Shown in pieces: positions 44,381-57,666 of a stretch of DNA of 64,000 nucleotides. The translations under genes and the position numbers were made by a program. How positions within the stretch are numbered: position 1 is the first letter of the stretch; every line of letters begins with the position of its first letter. This DNA comes from Pardosa pseudoannulata (taxonomy: Eukaryota > Arthropoda > Arachnida > Araneae > Lycosidae), in the NCBI GenBank assembly GCA_032207245.1, contig CM063510.1, forward strand, positions 45,806,015 through 45,870,014, written 5' to 3'. Below the pieces are notes generated by a model that worked only from the letters and a program-made list of their open reading frames with translations, was not told the DNA's origin and did not search any database.

Positions 44381-46208
44381 AACGAACCTAATCATGGGAA
44401 GTATCATGAAAATTAAATGTGATTATAATATGCATGTAATATGAAGATATATAATTGTTTGTTTGTCTGTGATCTATGTTGTGAGAAATTTATACAGTAA
44501 AAAAAGTACGCTGTTTTGAATAATTTAATGTATGCAAATTCCCCGTAGCAAAGAAAGGACATCACAATTCTATATGAGTACTACGTAATTTCTGCAAATC
44601 TGCAGTTTTAATCTGATTATGTTGGGAATTTGCGCAACTGACATTCACAACAAGAAAAGTGTTTATCTACATAAGATTTTGAAAAAGAACCATCACTACA
44701 TCCATGCTTCATGTTACATTATATCAGACTGGTGACATCTATGTTGTGTACATGTGTTTCATCTCAGTATATACCACAACTGGGAGAACCTTCCTTCATA
44801 AATGCTAGTTCTTGTGTTATTACTTTTTAATACAAGAACTAGCGTAATTAATATTTAATAATATAAATTATGACAGTTTGAAAATTAAGAGGATTATATA
44901 AGGAAGAAATGAAAGTACGTTTCAGTTACTACTGGTGGTAATAGGCAACTGTCTATTTCAAATGTCACAACGGCACCTAGTTCGTAATTACAACACTGCT
45001 ATTTTCAAATAGTTCAAAGAAGCAACATCTAGGTGCACCAAACTAGGCCCATTTGGCCATGAGGCCCTAAAGTTATATTGAAGATCTTTCTGCTCGAAAT
45101 TTACTATGTCTATTTAAATAAGCGGTTTAATGAGCAAAATATTTTTTAGTATTTAATTTTTACCAATATCCAAATTGCTTTTCGTGAGATTTTGAAAGTA
45201 CGCGTAGCAGATCAAACGATAATGAAATAAAATAAAAAAGAAAGGAAAACTAAATTCATCATACAAGTCACTCTGATACCAGTAAATAATTTTGAGGTTG
45301 AACTATTTAACCCTAAGACGCCTTATTTAAATTAGAAAGGAATAAAAGAGGCCGCATAAGTTGATATACCTGTAATTGTGGTTTATGCAAAACTTATATT
45401 TTTGTATAGCTCTATCACTTTATTTCAAACAAAGTGTTTAAACAGTACATTATTTAACTAATTTGGCTTCATTAAATGGTTTGTCTTTATCCACGTACGC
45501 GTATCCCGAAGGTGAGTAGATTGAAAGAAACGAACCACTCCACCCGGCCAACCCTCGACGAAGCACGTTCTGCCGTAGGTGTCATGAGCGAGCGGACACA
45601 GCAGAATTGGGATCACTAGAGAGATAATTTGGAATAGGACTGGATGCTTTAGCTAAACTCTTGAAGTAACGTGGGAGACTCAAAGAGTGAAATCATAAAG
45701 TATTATGAATCGGGGTATTGGTTTATTATTTTGGAATAATCCAGTGTGAGCCACGTTTTCGGTTTTCTAATGTAGCCTCCACACTATGGCCAATTGTTCA
45801 CCAATTCCCGATGGCGACCTCGAACGATGGTTCATGGGTTGCATCCACACGTTGGGTCACTAAATGAGCTAAAAACATGGACTCGTCCATAGGGTCCACT
45901 GCGCACATTAATTGCACATCTGGCTGCCTTTGATCTTTGGAGAAAAACCGCCTCGGAAGCCATCGTTCGGCAAGGCTATTTTATTGTTTGCCTCCATCGA
46001 CCACGATAAGCCAAACCCCCTCCAGACGGTGGTCATGGATTGCAGTGGGCCATAGTGGGGAGGGGCCTTAAGTTTTTATTTAAAGTAACAGTTCACAATA
46101 CAAAAGACTGACAACAGAAGAATTACAGGTAAAGTTGTCCAACTTCTAAAGCACGAACACTGCACCATCTGTTGAAATATAAAATAATTAGTTTATTGGT
46201 AGGAAGAT
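44381..46208. other. Unassigned DNA with a GC-rich patch
   Basis: A hairpin GCTAGTTCTTGT.../ACAAGAACTAGC lies at 44803-44842. From about 45480 to 46080 the sequence is unusually GC-rich for this window (for example CCACCCGGCCAACCCTCGAC). It could be a repeat without a relative in the window or a piece of unique DNA. No frame or RNA fold supports a gene. Confidence 0.45.
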
Positions 46209-46221
46209 ACAACATAAAGTG

Positions 46222-46393
46222 GCCGAACGATGGCCGATTGGTTAGGGTGCTGACCTTCGGTACCGGAGTTCGTGGGTTCGAATCCCAGTGTGGCATGGAT
46301 GTTCGTAGCCGTTCGGAATCGGCTTTAAGCTGTAGATCCCGATCTCATTACCCCTCTTGCTGCAAAAAGTAGACCATAGCACTCCAAATCAAA
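46222..46393 (+). mobile_element. SINE-A, complete, with target-site duplication
   Basis: Near-consensus copy: GCCGAACGATGGCCGATTGG, GGTACCGGAGTTCGTGGG, the B box, GGATGTTCGTAGCCGTTCGG, AAGCTGTAGATCC, AAGTAGACCATAGC. The 13 bp duplication ACAACATAAAGTG (46209-46221 and 46394-46406) is perfect. A 66-codon frame across it is incidental. Confidence 0.92.
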
Positions 46394-46640
46394 ACAACAT
46401 AAAGTGTATATCTGTTGTTTTTCTGTCAGTTTTTGTAACAGTGTTGTCTAGGATTGCTTATGGTTAGTTATGAAAATCAAGATCTTAATTTTTGCTTATC
46501 CTATGATTTTACTAGCACACAGTTTATTGTTATTATGGCAAGAATATGCTTATTATGTTGTTGTTACTCTTCCCTCTGATATAGGAAAGCCTACACCAGG
46601 TTTAATAGACCTCGTCGTAATGTGCGATTGGGCTATGACT

Positions 46641-47630
46641 GAGGCTGGATACACACACGGCGGATTTTTCCGAGCGAAAAATTTACCTTCGCCGCCATTC
46701 CAATTGTAGTCCATTGAAATAAATTAGAGCTTGCACGCTAGACGAAAAAAACGATCGGTTAATTTTCTGTCGACGGTAGCTCTGCAGCCGTCTGGTGCCA
46801 CTGGAGCTCTGCGGAAATTTATCCGTCTCGAACTAGAGGTCTATGCGACACATGAACATTTGCACACATAGTGGTTTTTTCTACTATTTTCATTGGACTT
46901 TCTTTGTGAATGTGAATAGTTCCTTGAACACGAGCGTTATTGATAATGAAATTCCGATTTCAATAATACAAGAAACCTGATTTATGTGATAAAATTCTGG
47001 AAATTTTTAAGGACAAAAACTCTACTTGTAAAGTTTGACATAAAGTTTGCCTTGGATTTCGAAGAGATTTTGATCAATTGGAAGAAAAAGAGAGAAATGA
47101 ATTTGGTAGCCATATTTTCTCACATATCTATACACCCAGTGGCAGAATACTTTTTAAAATCTGCAAAGGAAGTTGAGTCTCGTAAAAATAGTCTGCAGAA
47201 TAGTGCGCGACTAGAAAAATTTTCGTATTTCTGCTTATTAATTAAACATACAGCTTTTCATAACTGTTTCCTATAGAATTAAGGATTGTAAATATTTTTA
47301 GAATTTAAACACGAACAGTATAAATACGAATTGTAAATTTTTAGCGAAAGAAAAGTGGATATGAATAAATTTCGATTAGTTGAGTATTTGACATATCAAT
47401 ATTTTTCTCACACTCGCAGCCAAAATGCCGGAATTTTGACGCCCTGGACAAATGTAGGGGTTGTCCGCCCCTATAGAGCGGGTCATGCTCTGTAGCAGCA
47501 CATGTTTTACTCTGCGTAAGACTACGGCGGCGGAAATTTTCCAGCTCTCTGTATAAAAGTTGATTTCATTGATCGGCGACGGTAAATTCTCCGCTCGTAA
47601 AGAATCCGCTGTGTGTTCAACCAGCTTGAG
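46641..47630. mobile_element. DNA transposon with long inverted ends, about 1 kb
   Basis: GAGGCTGGATACACACACGG with CGGATT, CGAGCG and AATTTACC at the left (46641) is mirrored at the right, whose reverse complement reads CTCAAGCTGGTTGAACACAC, AGCGGATTC, CGAGCGGAGAATTTACC. The arms extend roughly 200 bp with GTAGTC, GGAAATTT and GCCG words inside. A 96-codon frame at 46986-47276 has no recognised domain. Ends of this CGGATTTTTCCG type resemble PIF/Harbinger-like MITEs, but that is only a suggestion. Confidence 0.6.
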
Positions 47631-47769
47631 GGTAATATGCAGCTTCACTTCGAACAAGGAACCACGAAGGTTGAAGACTGACTTAAACTCAAGAACCTCA
47701 AAGTCTTCGTAATTTAGAAGTAGGCGGCCTTCCTAAGACAACACAAACAAAGTGGTTTATCGTAGTTTA

Positions 47770-48525
47770 GAAGCAGAAAAGAAGCAGAAAACTCCTAGGC
47801 TTGGCCTGCCACCTCCCGAGCTATCGTTTGAGAACTTTTAGAATATGGCGATTGTTAACTCGCCGAGCGGTTGCTCTGTGTCTATGTCCGGTAGTCCGTC
47901 ACACCCTAGTCATTTTGGATATGACTTCGCATGGGTCTCGTATAAGGAGCAAGTATGTAGACGAAATAATCAGCCGTAGAGGATTAAACTTAACAATGTT
48001 CATTTATTACAACAAAAAAACATTTAAAGAAATATTAAAGTGTATAAATAAAGTCGTCCAGAGAGGAGATTACTCTAGACAGCCTGCTCATCTCAAAGTT
48101 CAGCCGGGAGCCCTTTCGCTTCTTCCTTTCCCAAACAAGAAACCTCGGTTTTAGGGGAGGTTGACACCCCCCCCCTTTTCACCCTTGTTCTTGGGATAGC
48201 CGAAACGCCCTTTGGCGCCCAGCCGACTCGGTCACACAAAGCACAATTTCTTTTCTCTGTTGGTGCGTTGAGAAAAACGGCATACTTGACACCTCTAATC
48301 GTCCGTGCGTCAAAAGGACCATTACTGGTACAATACTGTCGTTTTCAATGGTTCGGCGTTTTAAAATGTTCGGCTTCTTACAATGAAGAAAAGTTCGCTT
48401 TAACCAACGCTCTTCTTAAGCCCCGAGAGAGACTGACACGATGCTTACAGCGACCTCGAACCTTGTTTACGTGCTCCAGCCATCAATAATAAACATAGTG
48501 TATCTTTGGCCAGCTCCAGCTTGCA
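47770..48525 (-). mobile_element. SINE-B split by a solo LTR
   Basis: Read on the minus strand, the head side 48525-48450 gives GCTGGCCAAAGATACACTAT, GCACGTAAACAAGGTTCGAG and GTCGC. The tail side 47852-47770 resumes with ATATTCTAAAAGTTCTCAAA, CGATAGCTCGGGAGGTGGCA and GGCCAAGCC. This is the SINE-B order (compare 8475 and 49605) broken exactly where the LTR lies. Confidence 0.75.
47853..48449 (-). mobile_element. Solo LTR inserted in SINE-B
   Basis: On the minus strand it starts TGTAAGCATCGTGTCAG and ends CGAGTTAACA. Flanking 5 bp are GCGAT (47848-47852) and GCGAC (48450-48454), a duplication with one change. A late TAATAAATGAAC in the minus orientation (near 48005) is the likely polyadenylation signal. 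It is clearly more GC-rich than its surroundings. A 117-codon plus-strand frame (47801-48154) starts in the SINE and is not a gene. Confidence 0.8.
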
Positions 48526-48529
48526 AGTT

Positions 48530-49430
48530 CAATAAGTTAGTGAGTTTAAAATAATCATATGTCATTCCTACATCTTAATGATATCTCATACAGTTTAATT
48601 ATTATTTCAATATGCGTAATAATTTTATGCTTTTATAAGTATACAGTCAATAAGACATTCAATACTCCATATATCTGATTTCGTCTCAAACCTCCGCTAT
48701 TTTCAATACAATGTATTAATATCACTTCTATTTCCTATTGTGAAATTGCAACATTTTCGACGACCGAAACAGTTATTAATCGATGGAAACTTTCATCAAA
48801 GACGAACTTCTCCCTCCGTTAATCACGGACGGCTCTTGCCCGTTCAAAGGAAAGCACGTGATTCACTCATTCCCTCCCTTTCAACTCAACCTTTTAAAAT
48901 ATCGATTTAAGTTTACGGAGAAGACTTAAACAAATCCTTCTTTATAACTCCAGTTTAGCTAGTTCGAACGCCTACAAAGTATCGATTTTCAATCAATTCC
49001 TGCCATCGACAGAAAAAAAAACTTTTGATATTTGAGAGACAATTTTTATGTATTCTTTTATTTTCCATCTAAATTTATCTTTTATATTTAATGCGTGTTT
49101 TCCACACGTCATTCATGAAGTACAATATATTATAAAATAGAAAAAGGGTAGCCTATTTAATACAAATAAACGTAATTTTCTTCTGTAAAATTAAACCTCT
49201 TGTATCCTTAATACCAATTTCAACTAATTTTGTGGGTGCTCCAAATTCTGGTGTCTGTTTTTGCATTTCCTTTGGATTTTTTATTATTTCACATCTTAGT
49301 TAAACATTTTTCTTTCTTTTTAACTTCTCAGTTCACTCAGGATATTCTTTAGCAGTTGTTGTTTAAGTTTTTAACTGAAAAAAAATTATCCGTTCTGCTT
49401 ATACACAAATAAATATTAATTTTTGCGACT
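48530..49430. other. AT-rich DNA, no gene seen
   Basis: Nothing recognised. Confidence 0.55.
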
Positions 49431-49590
49431 AACAATGGCCGAAAGGGTAGAGCGTTGCACTTCGGTACCAGAGTTGTGGGTTCTAATCCCATTGCTGTCA
49501 TTGGTGTTCGTAGAGTATGGAATCGGCTTTAAGCTGTAGGTCCCTGTCTCATTAGCCTTAGGGTGCAAAACCTTATACCGTAGTGATTTT
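49431..49590 (+). mobile_element. SINE-A, diverged copy
   Basis: CAATGGCCGAAAGGGTAGAG, CTTCGGTACCAGAGTTGTGG, GGTTCTAATCCCATTGC, GGAATCGGCTTTAAGCTG and TTAGCCTTAGGGTGC. Its end is replaced by a short GTAGTGATTTTTACCGTAGTG duplication. Confidence 0.8.
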
Positions 49591-49604
49591 TACCGTAGTG
49601 AAAA

Positions 49605-49800
49605 ATAGTATAATCGAGGCTTAAGCCGACCGGAGATCCGCCGTGATAATTAATAACAGGTGGAATACTTAAAATTGGTTCGCGGTCTTCCACATTCTCA
49701 AATGATACCACTGGAGGTGTGAAACCAAGCCTGGGATCTTCTGCTTAGTTCCTGCTTCTAAACTACGAGGGCTCACTTTGTGTTGTCCGAGGAAGAAATG
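49605..49800 (+). mobile_element. SINE-B 3' part
   Basis: GCCGACCGGAGATCCGCCGT, TTAAAATTGGTTCGCGGTC, CACATTCTCAAATGATACC, GGGATCTTCTGCTTAGTTCC and CACTTTGTGTTGTCCGAGG. The tRNA-like head is missing, as the copy directly follows SINE-A. Its tail shows what the complete SINE-B 3' end looks like and links to the fragment at 12683. Confidence 0.65.
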
Positions 49801-50580
49801 TTGACCGCCTGTATAAAGCTCGCATTATAAAATGGTCAACAGATTCAGCGGCGTTATATGAGCGAATGCTTATCAAGCAAGTGCCTCGGCCTTATTAGAA
49901 AAATCTCTACAACTTTAAAACTGATTTTTAATAGGCGAGTATCAAAGATATGAAAATCATTCTTTTAACGTAAACAAGACAAATATGCAGCCCTATTTTC
50001 TTTTTTTAATTTAACGATTTTTCAAAATGGCAAAGTAATCTACTGTAGTGTTAGATTTTCATAACTAATAGAAGATATTTAATAAATACAGAAGCAAAAC
50101 ATAGAAAACTCATGTTTATTCAACCATGTTAATTATTTACTTCTTTTGTGTAACGAAATATCTGTTTACTGTTTAAGTTAATTAATTAACTGCTTTCTAT
50201 AAATTTACAGAACTATATTAAATTTCACTTTTACTTTTCAGCTTTAATTAGAGTGATGTAAAATCTAATAAGTATTACTCTTTGTAATCTAACATTATTT
50301 CTGTTTTATTTACGAGTTGTGTTCAGAGGCTACTGAAAATAATATAAGGGATAAATGAGCTATACCCCTACTCATGACCATCCCTCGCATTTAGCCGAAT
50401 GGCTGATATTTCTACCCAAAGTTCAGTTGCTCCATTTTCGTAGTATTTCTCGATAGACTTGTCCATTAGTTTTATTAATTGCTTCCTATCTTTTATTCTT
50501 GAGACAGCTTGATCCGATTCTCATATGTCATAAACTAAATGAACTTACTGTCATTTCCGGAATATACAGATACACGCACG
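49801..50580. other. AT-rich DNA, no gene seen
   Basis: Nothing recognised. Confidence 0.55.
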
Positions 50581-50701
50581 CACATTTATATACACATACA
50601 TAAGGACATATATATACACATATGTACACGATATACATACAGAGATATACACATATGTATATGTATATATATATGTATATATATATATGTATATATATAT
50701 G

Positions 50702-50766
<65 letters not shown>

Positions 50767-50871
50767 CTACGTATAGATATACATATACATATATACATTT
50801 ATATATATATATACAGATATACATACAGAGATATACACATACATATCTACGTATAGATAAACATATGTACA
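50581..50871. repeat. Compound TA/TATG/CATA microsatellite
   Basis: Nearly 290 bp of mixed TATATG, TATA and ATACATA units. Frames of 70-114 codons on both strands encode Tyr-Ile-His-Met runs only. Confidence 0.95.
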
Positions 50872-51117
50872 TGTAAATGATTAATTATAAAACTCCTTGA
50901 CAAGGAGAGAGCTCAACAACTACCAGTAATAAAAATGTAGTCGGGCTGACATTGAAGAGAACGGCACAAGTCTCACTGAAACTTTATTCCAGAGCTGCCT
51001 ACAAAGGACATCTTTTCTACTTAACGACAAAGGACAAGCCACAAATCTCTCTGCTCTAACAGAGGTGCACCCAAGAGAGAAGACAAAAAGAATTTTCCCA
51101 CTGTAAAAAAAAAACTT
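50872..51117 (-). mobile_element. LTR family G, truncated copy 2
   Basis: It holds the minus-strand 3' part of the family: AAACTCCTTGACAAGGAGAG, GACATTGAAGAGAACGGCAC, AACTTTATTCCAGAGCTGCC, CTCTGCTCTAACAGAGGTGC, AAGAATTTTCCCAC. It breaks off at an A run (51105-51115) that corresponds to an A run within copy 3. It starts TGTAAATG right after TA-rich microsatellite. Confidence 0.7.
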
Positions 51118-51680
<563 letters not shown>

Positions 51681-52170
51681 TGTAATCCATTTTTTATAAA
51701 ACTCCTTGACAAGGAGAAAGCTCAACAGCTAGCAGTAATAAAATTGTAGGCGGGCCGACATTGAAGAGAAAGGCACAAGTATAATTGAACTTTATTCCAG
51801 AGCTTCTACAATGCACATTCTGCTGGACGACAGACAAAGGAAAGCACAGAGATCACTCTGCTCGTACAGAGGTGCACCCAAGAGCGAAGACAGAAAGAAT
51901 TTTCCCACGTTTAAAAAAAAAGCTTACTCAGTGAATTAAGTGCAAAATCAGGAAAAAACGAGAAGCCATTTGCCGGCGACAGCTAGGAAACGTGCTGAAT
52001 AGACAGAAAGTTTACATTTTTAGAATAGAAAGCTTTGGGAAGAATTTTAAGTGGAAAACACTCCTTTGATTAAACTATTTAGAGGCTGGGAAAAAGATTT
52101 AAAAGAATTAGAATGGGAGAGAGGAGGTTTTTAAGGAAATAGTATAGTTAAATAATTTTGATATATTACA
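51681..52170 (-). mobile_element. Solo LTR, family G, copy 3
   Basis: It is 490 bp. On the minus strand it starts TGTAATATATCAAAATTATT and ends ATGGATTACA, so TGTAAT and ATTACA are inverted. It aligns throughout with 43186-43724 and with 50872-51117. AATAAAGTTCAAT lies late in the minus orientation (near 51790). TATG/TA tracts abut both ends, so the target duplication cannot be read. Confidence 0.8.
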
Positions 52171-53340
<1,170 letters not shown>

Positions 53341-53646
53341 TGACAGGTTCCCACTAAATGACACTAGAGTCCTGAGTACATTTTCATAGCTTTATTCAAA
53401 TCTTAGAGCACACTACTCATCAATCATCTTCAATGGCTTCGCACATTGGAGACTAACTTTTAACAAAGGTAGGCTTAGCTGCCTCGGATAGTCACAGCTC
53501 TGTCTGTGAAATGTGCACACTGCTCTCTGAACAGATCACTGCTCTTGAGCCGTTTTTATGTGGCTAACTCTTCACGCCGCGTCACTCTCAGTAAAGAATC
53601 CCTAATTAAAATCTTTTAAAATTAATCTACAATTTAAATCCTGACA
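53341..53646 (-). mobile_element. Solo LTR, TGTCAGG...CCTGTCA
   Basis: On the minus strand it begins TGTCAGGATTTAAATTG and ends GGGAACCTGTCA, giving inverted TGTCAGG/CCTGTCA termini. Near its minus-strand end lies TTTGAATAAAGCTATG, a polyadenylation-like signal (53383-53398). TATAT lies on both sides, consistent with a 5 bp duplication but uninformative in a TA tract. Length 306 bp, no coding content. Confidence 0.75.
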
Positions 53647-53656
53647 TATATATGTA

Positions 53657-53730
<74 letters not shown>
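53647..53730. repeat. (TA)n then (TG)n microsatellite
   Basis: TA with TATG interruptions passes to about 36 bp of TG. Confidence 0.97.
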
Positions 53731-53733
<3 letters not shown>

Positions 53734-53850
53734 CACGTCCACATAGTTTAAAAATACTGTAGCCATCCCTGTATCATCATTATTATTAAATGTAGTAGTC
53801 GAGTAGATTGATGCAGATGTTCACTTAAACATCTTTTATTTAGATCATAA
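53731..53850 (-). mobile_element. Possible LTR 3' end (minus strand)
   Basis: Read on the minus strand, CTAAATAAAAGATG is followed about 100 bp later by GTGGACGTGTCA and then a CA repeat. A late AATAAA, a CA end and contact with a TG/CA tract repeat the layout of the other LTRs here. The 5' end is not visible. Confidence 0.4.
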
Positions 53851-53932
53851 GATGACACTGAACACAGAAATACCCGTAGGGAAAAAGAACACAAAACACA
53901 GAAAATATTTGATTATAAATAACATAACTGTC

Positions 53933-54868
53933 TTAAGATATCCGTCTACGTTCAAAACTTCATTTTTTGCCAAAAATCATAATTTTTTTTGTCTCTATTG
54001 TAAAATTTCAACTTTTAGGCTTCTAAATCCGTTTTTGTTTTGTCTCTTCGACATTTTAAAGAAAACTTACAGTTGTTTAAACATCAGTGACAGCTGTCAA
54101 AACAAAACGGAAATAGCGCCTTCGAAACCGGAAGTTGTGAATTTTTTGGAAGCATTTTTTGGACAAAACTTTTTAAATTTTCATGAAGATTAGTTTAACA
54201 TTCTTTTAGTATTTTTTATAATTAGCAACTTGGCAATTAGAAAGTTTTGAAGCAAGAAAATGTGGGATATTTTAAGCATTTATTTTAATTTTTTAATAGT
54301 AAAAGTTGCTTTCATAAACTTCAAATGCGTTTTTCTCAGAACGGTATTTTTAATAAAATGTTGAAACTTGAAATGTGATTTCTCAAAATGTTCTTAAAAT
54401 ATTTTGTTGAAAATTATTATAAATGCTTTTGATAGTATTTACTTGTAAATGACCTAAAAGCTTTAAATTTGGATATTTTTAATGATGTTACACTCATAGT
54501 TAGATATAAAGGTAATGAATATTCGTTAAAAATTCAGTGTGTATCATTTTGAAGGACCAACATTTTTTACCAAATGTAAATTAAGCAAAGATTTTAGGTG
54601 ATTCACTAGTCCAGTGTATAAGAAATGTGTTACATAAAAAATATTGAAATAATTTAATTTATTAAAAAATGAGATCTTTTGAAAAAAAACCGATTTTTTT
54701 TACTAAATTTTCTTCATTTATTAGAAGATTTATAAAAACTTCTCCAGGAATAATTTTTTAAGTGCAATTCTCTATGATAATATAAAAAATAAATCTAAAA
54801 ATGTAAAAACATGAACTAGTTTCTACGTTTAAAGAAAAAAGTTCTCCGAACGTAGACGGATACCTTAA
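53933..54868. mobile_element. TTAA-flanked TIR element, 936 bp
   Basis: TTAA at 53933-53936 and 54865-54868 bracket inverted ends GATATCCGTCTACGTTC and (reverse complement of the right) GGTATCCGTCTACGTTC, 16 of 17 identical. The interior is very AT-rich. A 113-codon frame at 53852-54193 begins outside the element and has no recognised domain. TTAA targeting suggests a piggyBac-like family, though the ends lack the usual leading C. Confidence 0.7.
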
Positions 54869-54878
54869 AGGAAAGAGC

Positions 54879-55048
54879 AACTTCCGATTGATTAGGGTGC
54901 CGACCTTCGGGTCTGGAGTTCGTGGGTTCGAATCCCACTATGGCATGGTTGTTCGTAGCCTTTCGGAATCAGCTTTAAGCATTAGGCCCCGGTCTCATTA
55001 GCCCTCGTAATGCAACAAGTAGACCGTAGCGCTCCAAACAAACCAAAC
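54879..55048 (+). mobile_element. SINE-A with imperfect duplication
   Basis: CTTCCGATTGATTAGGGTGC, GGAGTTCGTGGGTTCGAATC, ATGGCATGGTTGTTCGTAG, GGAATCAGCTTTAAGC, TAGACCGTAGCGCTCC. Flanks TAAAGGAAAGAGC (54866-54878) and TAAAAGAAAAAGC (55049-55061) match at 11 of 13 positions. The left duplication overlaps the TTAA of the neighbouring element, so the SINE landed at its edge. Confidence 0.88.
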
Positions 55049-55061
55049 TAAAAGAAAAAGC

Positions 55062-55354
55062 CGCGAAATCTATGTGCGAGAACTTTTATTAACAATTGGA
55101 AAGCGTGTGGCTCCAGGAATGATATCATTCCGATAACCAATCACTTTTGGTTTATTCTAGAAGATATAGTACGACACAATGCGAGGAAAAAATGAACTAA
55201 CGGGGCTGCGATTCTAAATTCAAAGTACCAGGAAATGAGTGTATGCCGCCATTATTATGAAAAATGTGTTTTAGAATTTGTCAATAGGGAATCTAGACTT
55301 TCAATGGAAAATAGAAAACATTCAAGTTAGGATTTTACTTTAATATAATTTTAT

Positions 55355-55430
<76 letters not shown>

Positions 55431-56057
55431 TGTGTATATGTAACCAGTTTATCTTTCACGGATTTCACGAGAAATTAGCCCTTTAGTATAGATAGAGTAC
55501 ATATAGAGCGATTTCATGCAAAGTCATGAACTGCTTTAGTGCCCTTCCTATTCATTTTTATGTTTATGATAGCTAATACGCAACCAATAAGCTGCCCTTC
55601 CGTTTGAAATTAAACACAGAATTATTGGAAGTTGATATGTGCACTGCTGCGTGAAATCGCCGTATTATGTAGATTGTACTGTTGTTTATGTTAAAAAAAT
55701 AGGAAGAAAACATGTTTCTGTTGGTTATAGATGTAATAAAATAACCTGCTTTTTAACATTATATATAGTTATTTACCTATTTAATAATTTATTTACTTAT
55801 TTAAAAGTTACTCAGTATCATTTGGATGTAACAGAATTATGTTTTAAAATGTTCTCATCTAGGTGTGTTGTATTTTTTCCTTCCCTCCTTGACCTTTGTG
55901 TAGTAATTAAACCAAGGGGAGTGAAGACAGGATGATTGGACTGTATCTGTTTTTTCCTTAAATATTCAAGATTCACTCTTACCTCATACAATTGCTGATG
56001 TAGAATAATTCTTTTGAAAAAAATCACTCGCCGTGGCCATCGGCCATTCTGTCATTG
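55062..56057. other. AT-rich DNA with a TA/TG tract
   Basis: A (TA)n(TG)n tract covers 55350-55432. A 98-codon frame at 55639-55935 has no recognised domain. No element identified. Confidence 0.5.
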
Positions 56058-56062
56058 GCCTC

Positions 56063-56574
56063 TGCAAAAATAATGTTACGTTTGCCTAGTGTTTGAGAAA
56101 GAAGAAATCTAAACTCATTAAAAAACACAGGGACAAATATATCTTGATTAAATGATTATATAAAAATATATAAATGCCTAAGGATCACAACTGGAATCAA
56201 CTTATCATTTGTAGATGTCGAAGACTGCTCTCGAGTTGGCCCTAAAAAACAATATGGCGATGATTTTCTTCTTTCTCGTGTCGCTGTAAAAAATATCTAT
56301 TCGGCAAGCCGCGGATACCAGCAGTATTCACCTTCTACTCTCCTCTAGTCACAACCTTGTCCTCTCAAAAAAATCAGACTGCCTCGAGGAGAAAAACACG
56401 GATCCACTCCAGAACGGTGGGGGGTCAGAATCCCCCAAACCAACGGACCCTTCTATTGGTTGGGATAAGTCCGAAGTTTCTTTCTAGTTCAGACAGGTCC
56501 TTGTCTGTTTGCTTTTGGTGATGACTGAAGGGAAGAGGTAAAACAAGCTGAACCGAATGTAACTTATTGTTACA
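56063..56574 (-). mobile_element. Solo LTR, family F, copy 2
   Basis: Inverted sister of 30456-30966. Minus strand starts TGTAACAATAAGTTACATTC and ends CATTATTTTTGCA, so TG...CA ends are intact here. Flanking 5 bp are GCCTC (56058-56062) and GCTTC (56575-56579), a duplication with one change. Shared blocks: CCCAACCAATAGAAGGG, CAGTCTGATTTTTTTGAGAG, CACTAGGC(A/C)AACGTAAC. Confidence 0.85.
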
Positions 56575-56579
56575 GCTTC

Positions 56580-57666
56580 AAATGTGTATATTCTTTTAGC
56601 ATTCTATGCAAAGTTATTGAAGTATAAAAATGGTGGATAAACCGTTACATATATGTTATTAAAAATATATAGTTCCACTACTCTTTACCCTTAATTTTCC
56701 TGATGTCTCGACATTTATTCTATTTCTCTTTGCCCAGCATGCCCGGACTAATCGAGATAATAATAACTAATCGAGGTTAAATTTTGAATCATACCTAAAA
56801 TGCTAGTTTATATCTACCTGTGCTAAAAGAGCTGATGGTATATGCATATTAAATAAATAATATACTAAATCATTAAATATTAAATATTATTAATATAGTG
56901 AAATAATATTATTTAAATATTAATGTTACTAAATATTATAAAATAAATGTATACATTAATCTCTTAAAATTTATATAAGTGATCATTTGTATGAATAACA
57001 ACTATGGACATGTAAATATACACTTTGTTACACTGACAGTTTTATATGTCGACATATAAGTTTGTGTTCACAAATTCATAGAGTGATATATATTCTTGAA
57101 TGTCACGTGGGATACATTCGATGTTATCGATGTAAATGAAATGATGTGCAGACGCTCACCGAAATTGCATTATCGGAATAGTTCTCAATTTATGTCACCC
57201 GCGATGTACCCGGCACGAAGGATAGAGATAAATGGATAAGGGAATGTATACCAGTGTCAATTGGTAATTATCAAATATCAAACTGAACCCAAGAGAAATG
57301 TCGTACTTGACAAGCGCACACACACGTTAATGGCTTTTTTTTATAAATTCACTTTTAATGAAAAAGCGCAAAGTAAGAGGAAGTCCTATGACCTGAAATA
57401 GGTGACAATGTTGCCAAGACGCCAAATTTGGCGATATAATTTCTTCCTTCCGAGGTAATGAATGCATGTACAGGAGAAAGATTAAATTAATACGCATTTT
57501 CATACGAATGTCTGATTATTATTTTATAATTCACTTCTTTTAAAAGGTATGTAATCAAAATATCGCTGCCATAATATATCGCCAGTCATTAAAAACATAT
57601 AAAATAAAATTTTATTACTTTAAAGTAATATTTATAATATAATATATATGTGTGTGTGTGTGTGTG
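56580..57666. other. Unassigned DNA
   Basis: AT-rich at first, then a slightly GC-richer patch at 57100-57440 including the palindrome GCCAAATTTGGC at 57421. A TG tract ends it. No gene or recognised element. Confidence 0.5.

Noticed and set aside
45480..46080. GC-rich patch as a possible gene or rRNA fragment
   Set aside because: No continuous frame, no conserved rRNA blocks that I recognise and no second copy in the window.
47801..48154. 117-codon frame
   Set aside because: It begins in SINE-B and continues into the solo LTR; the GC-richness of the LTR explains its length.
53852..54193. 113-codon frame
   Set aside because: It starts outside and runs into the TTAA element at 53933, so it crosses a transposon border and cannot be an old gene.
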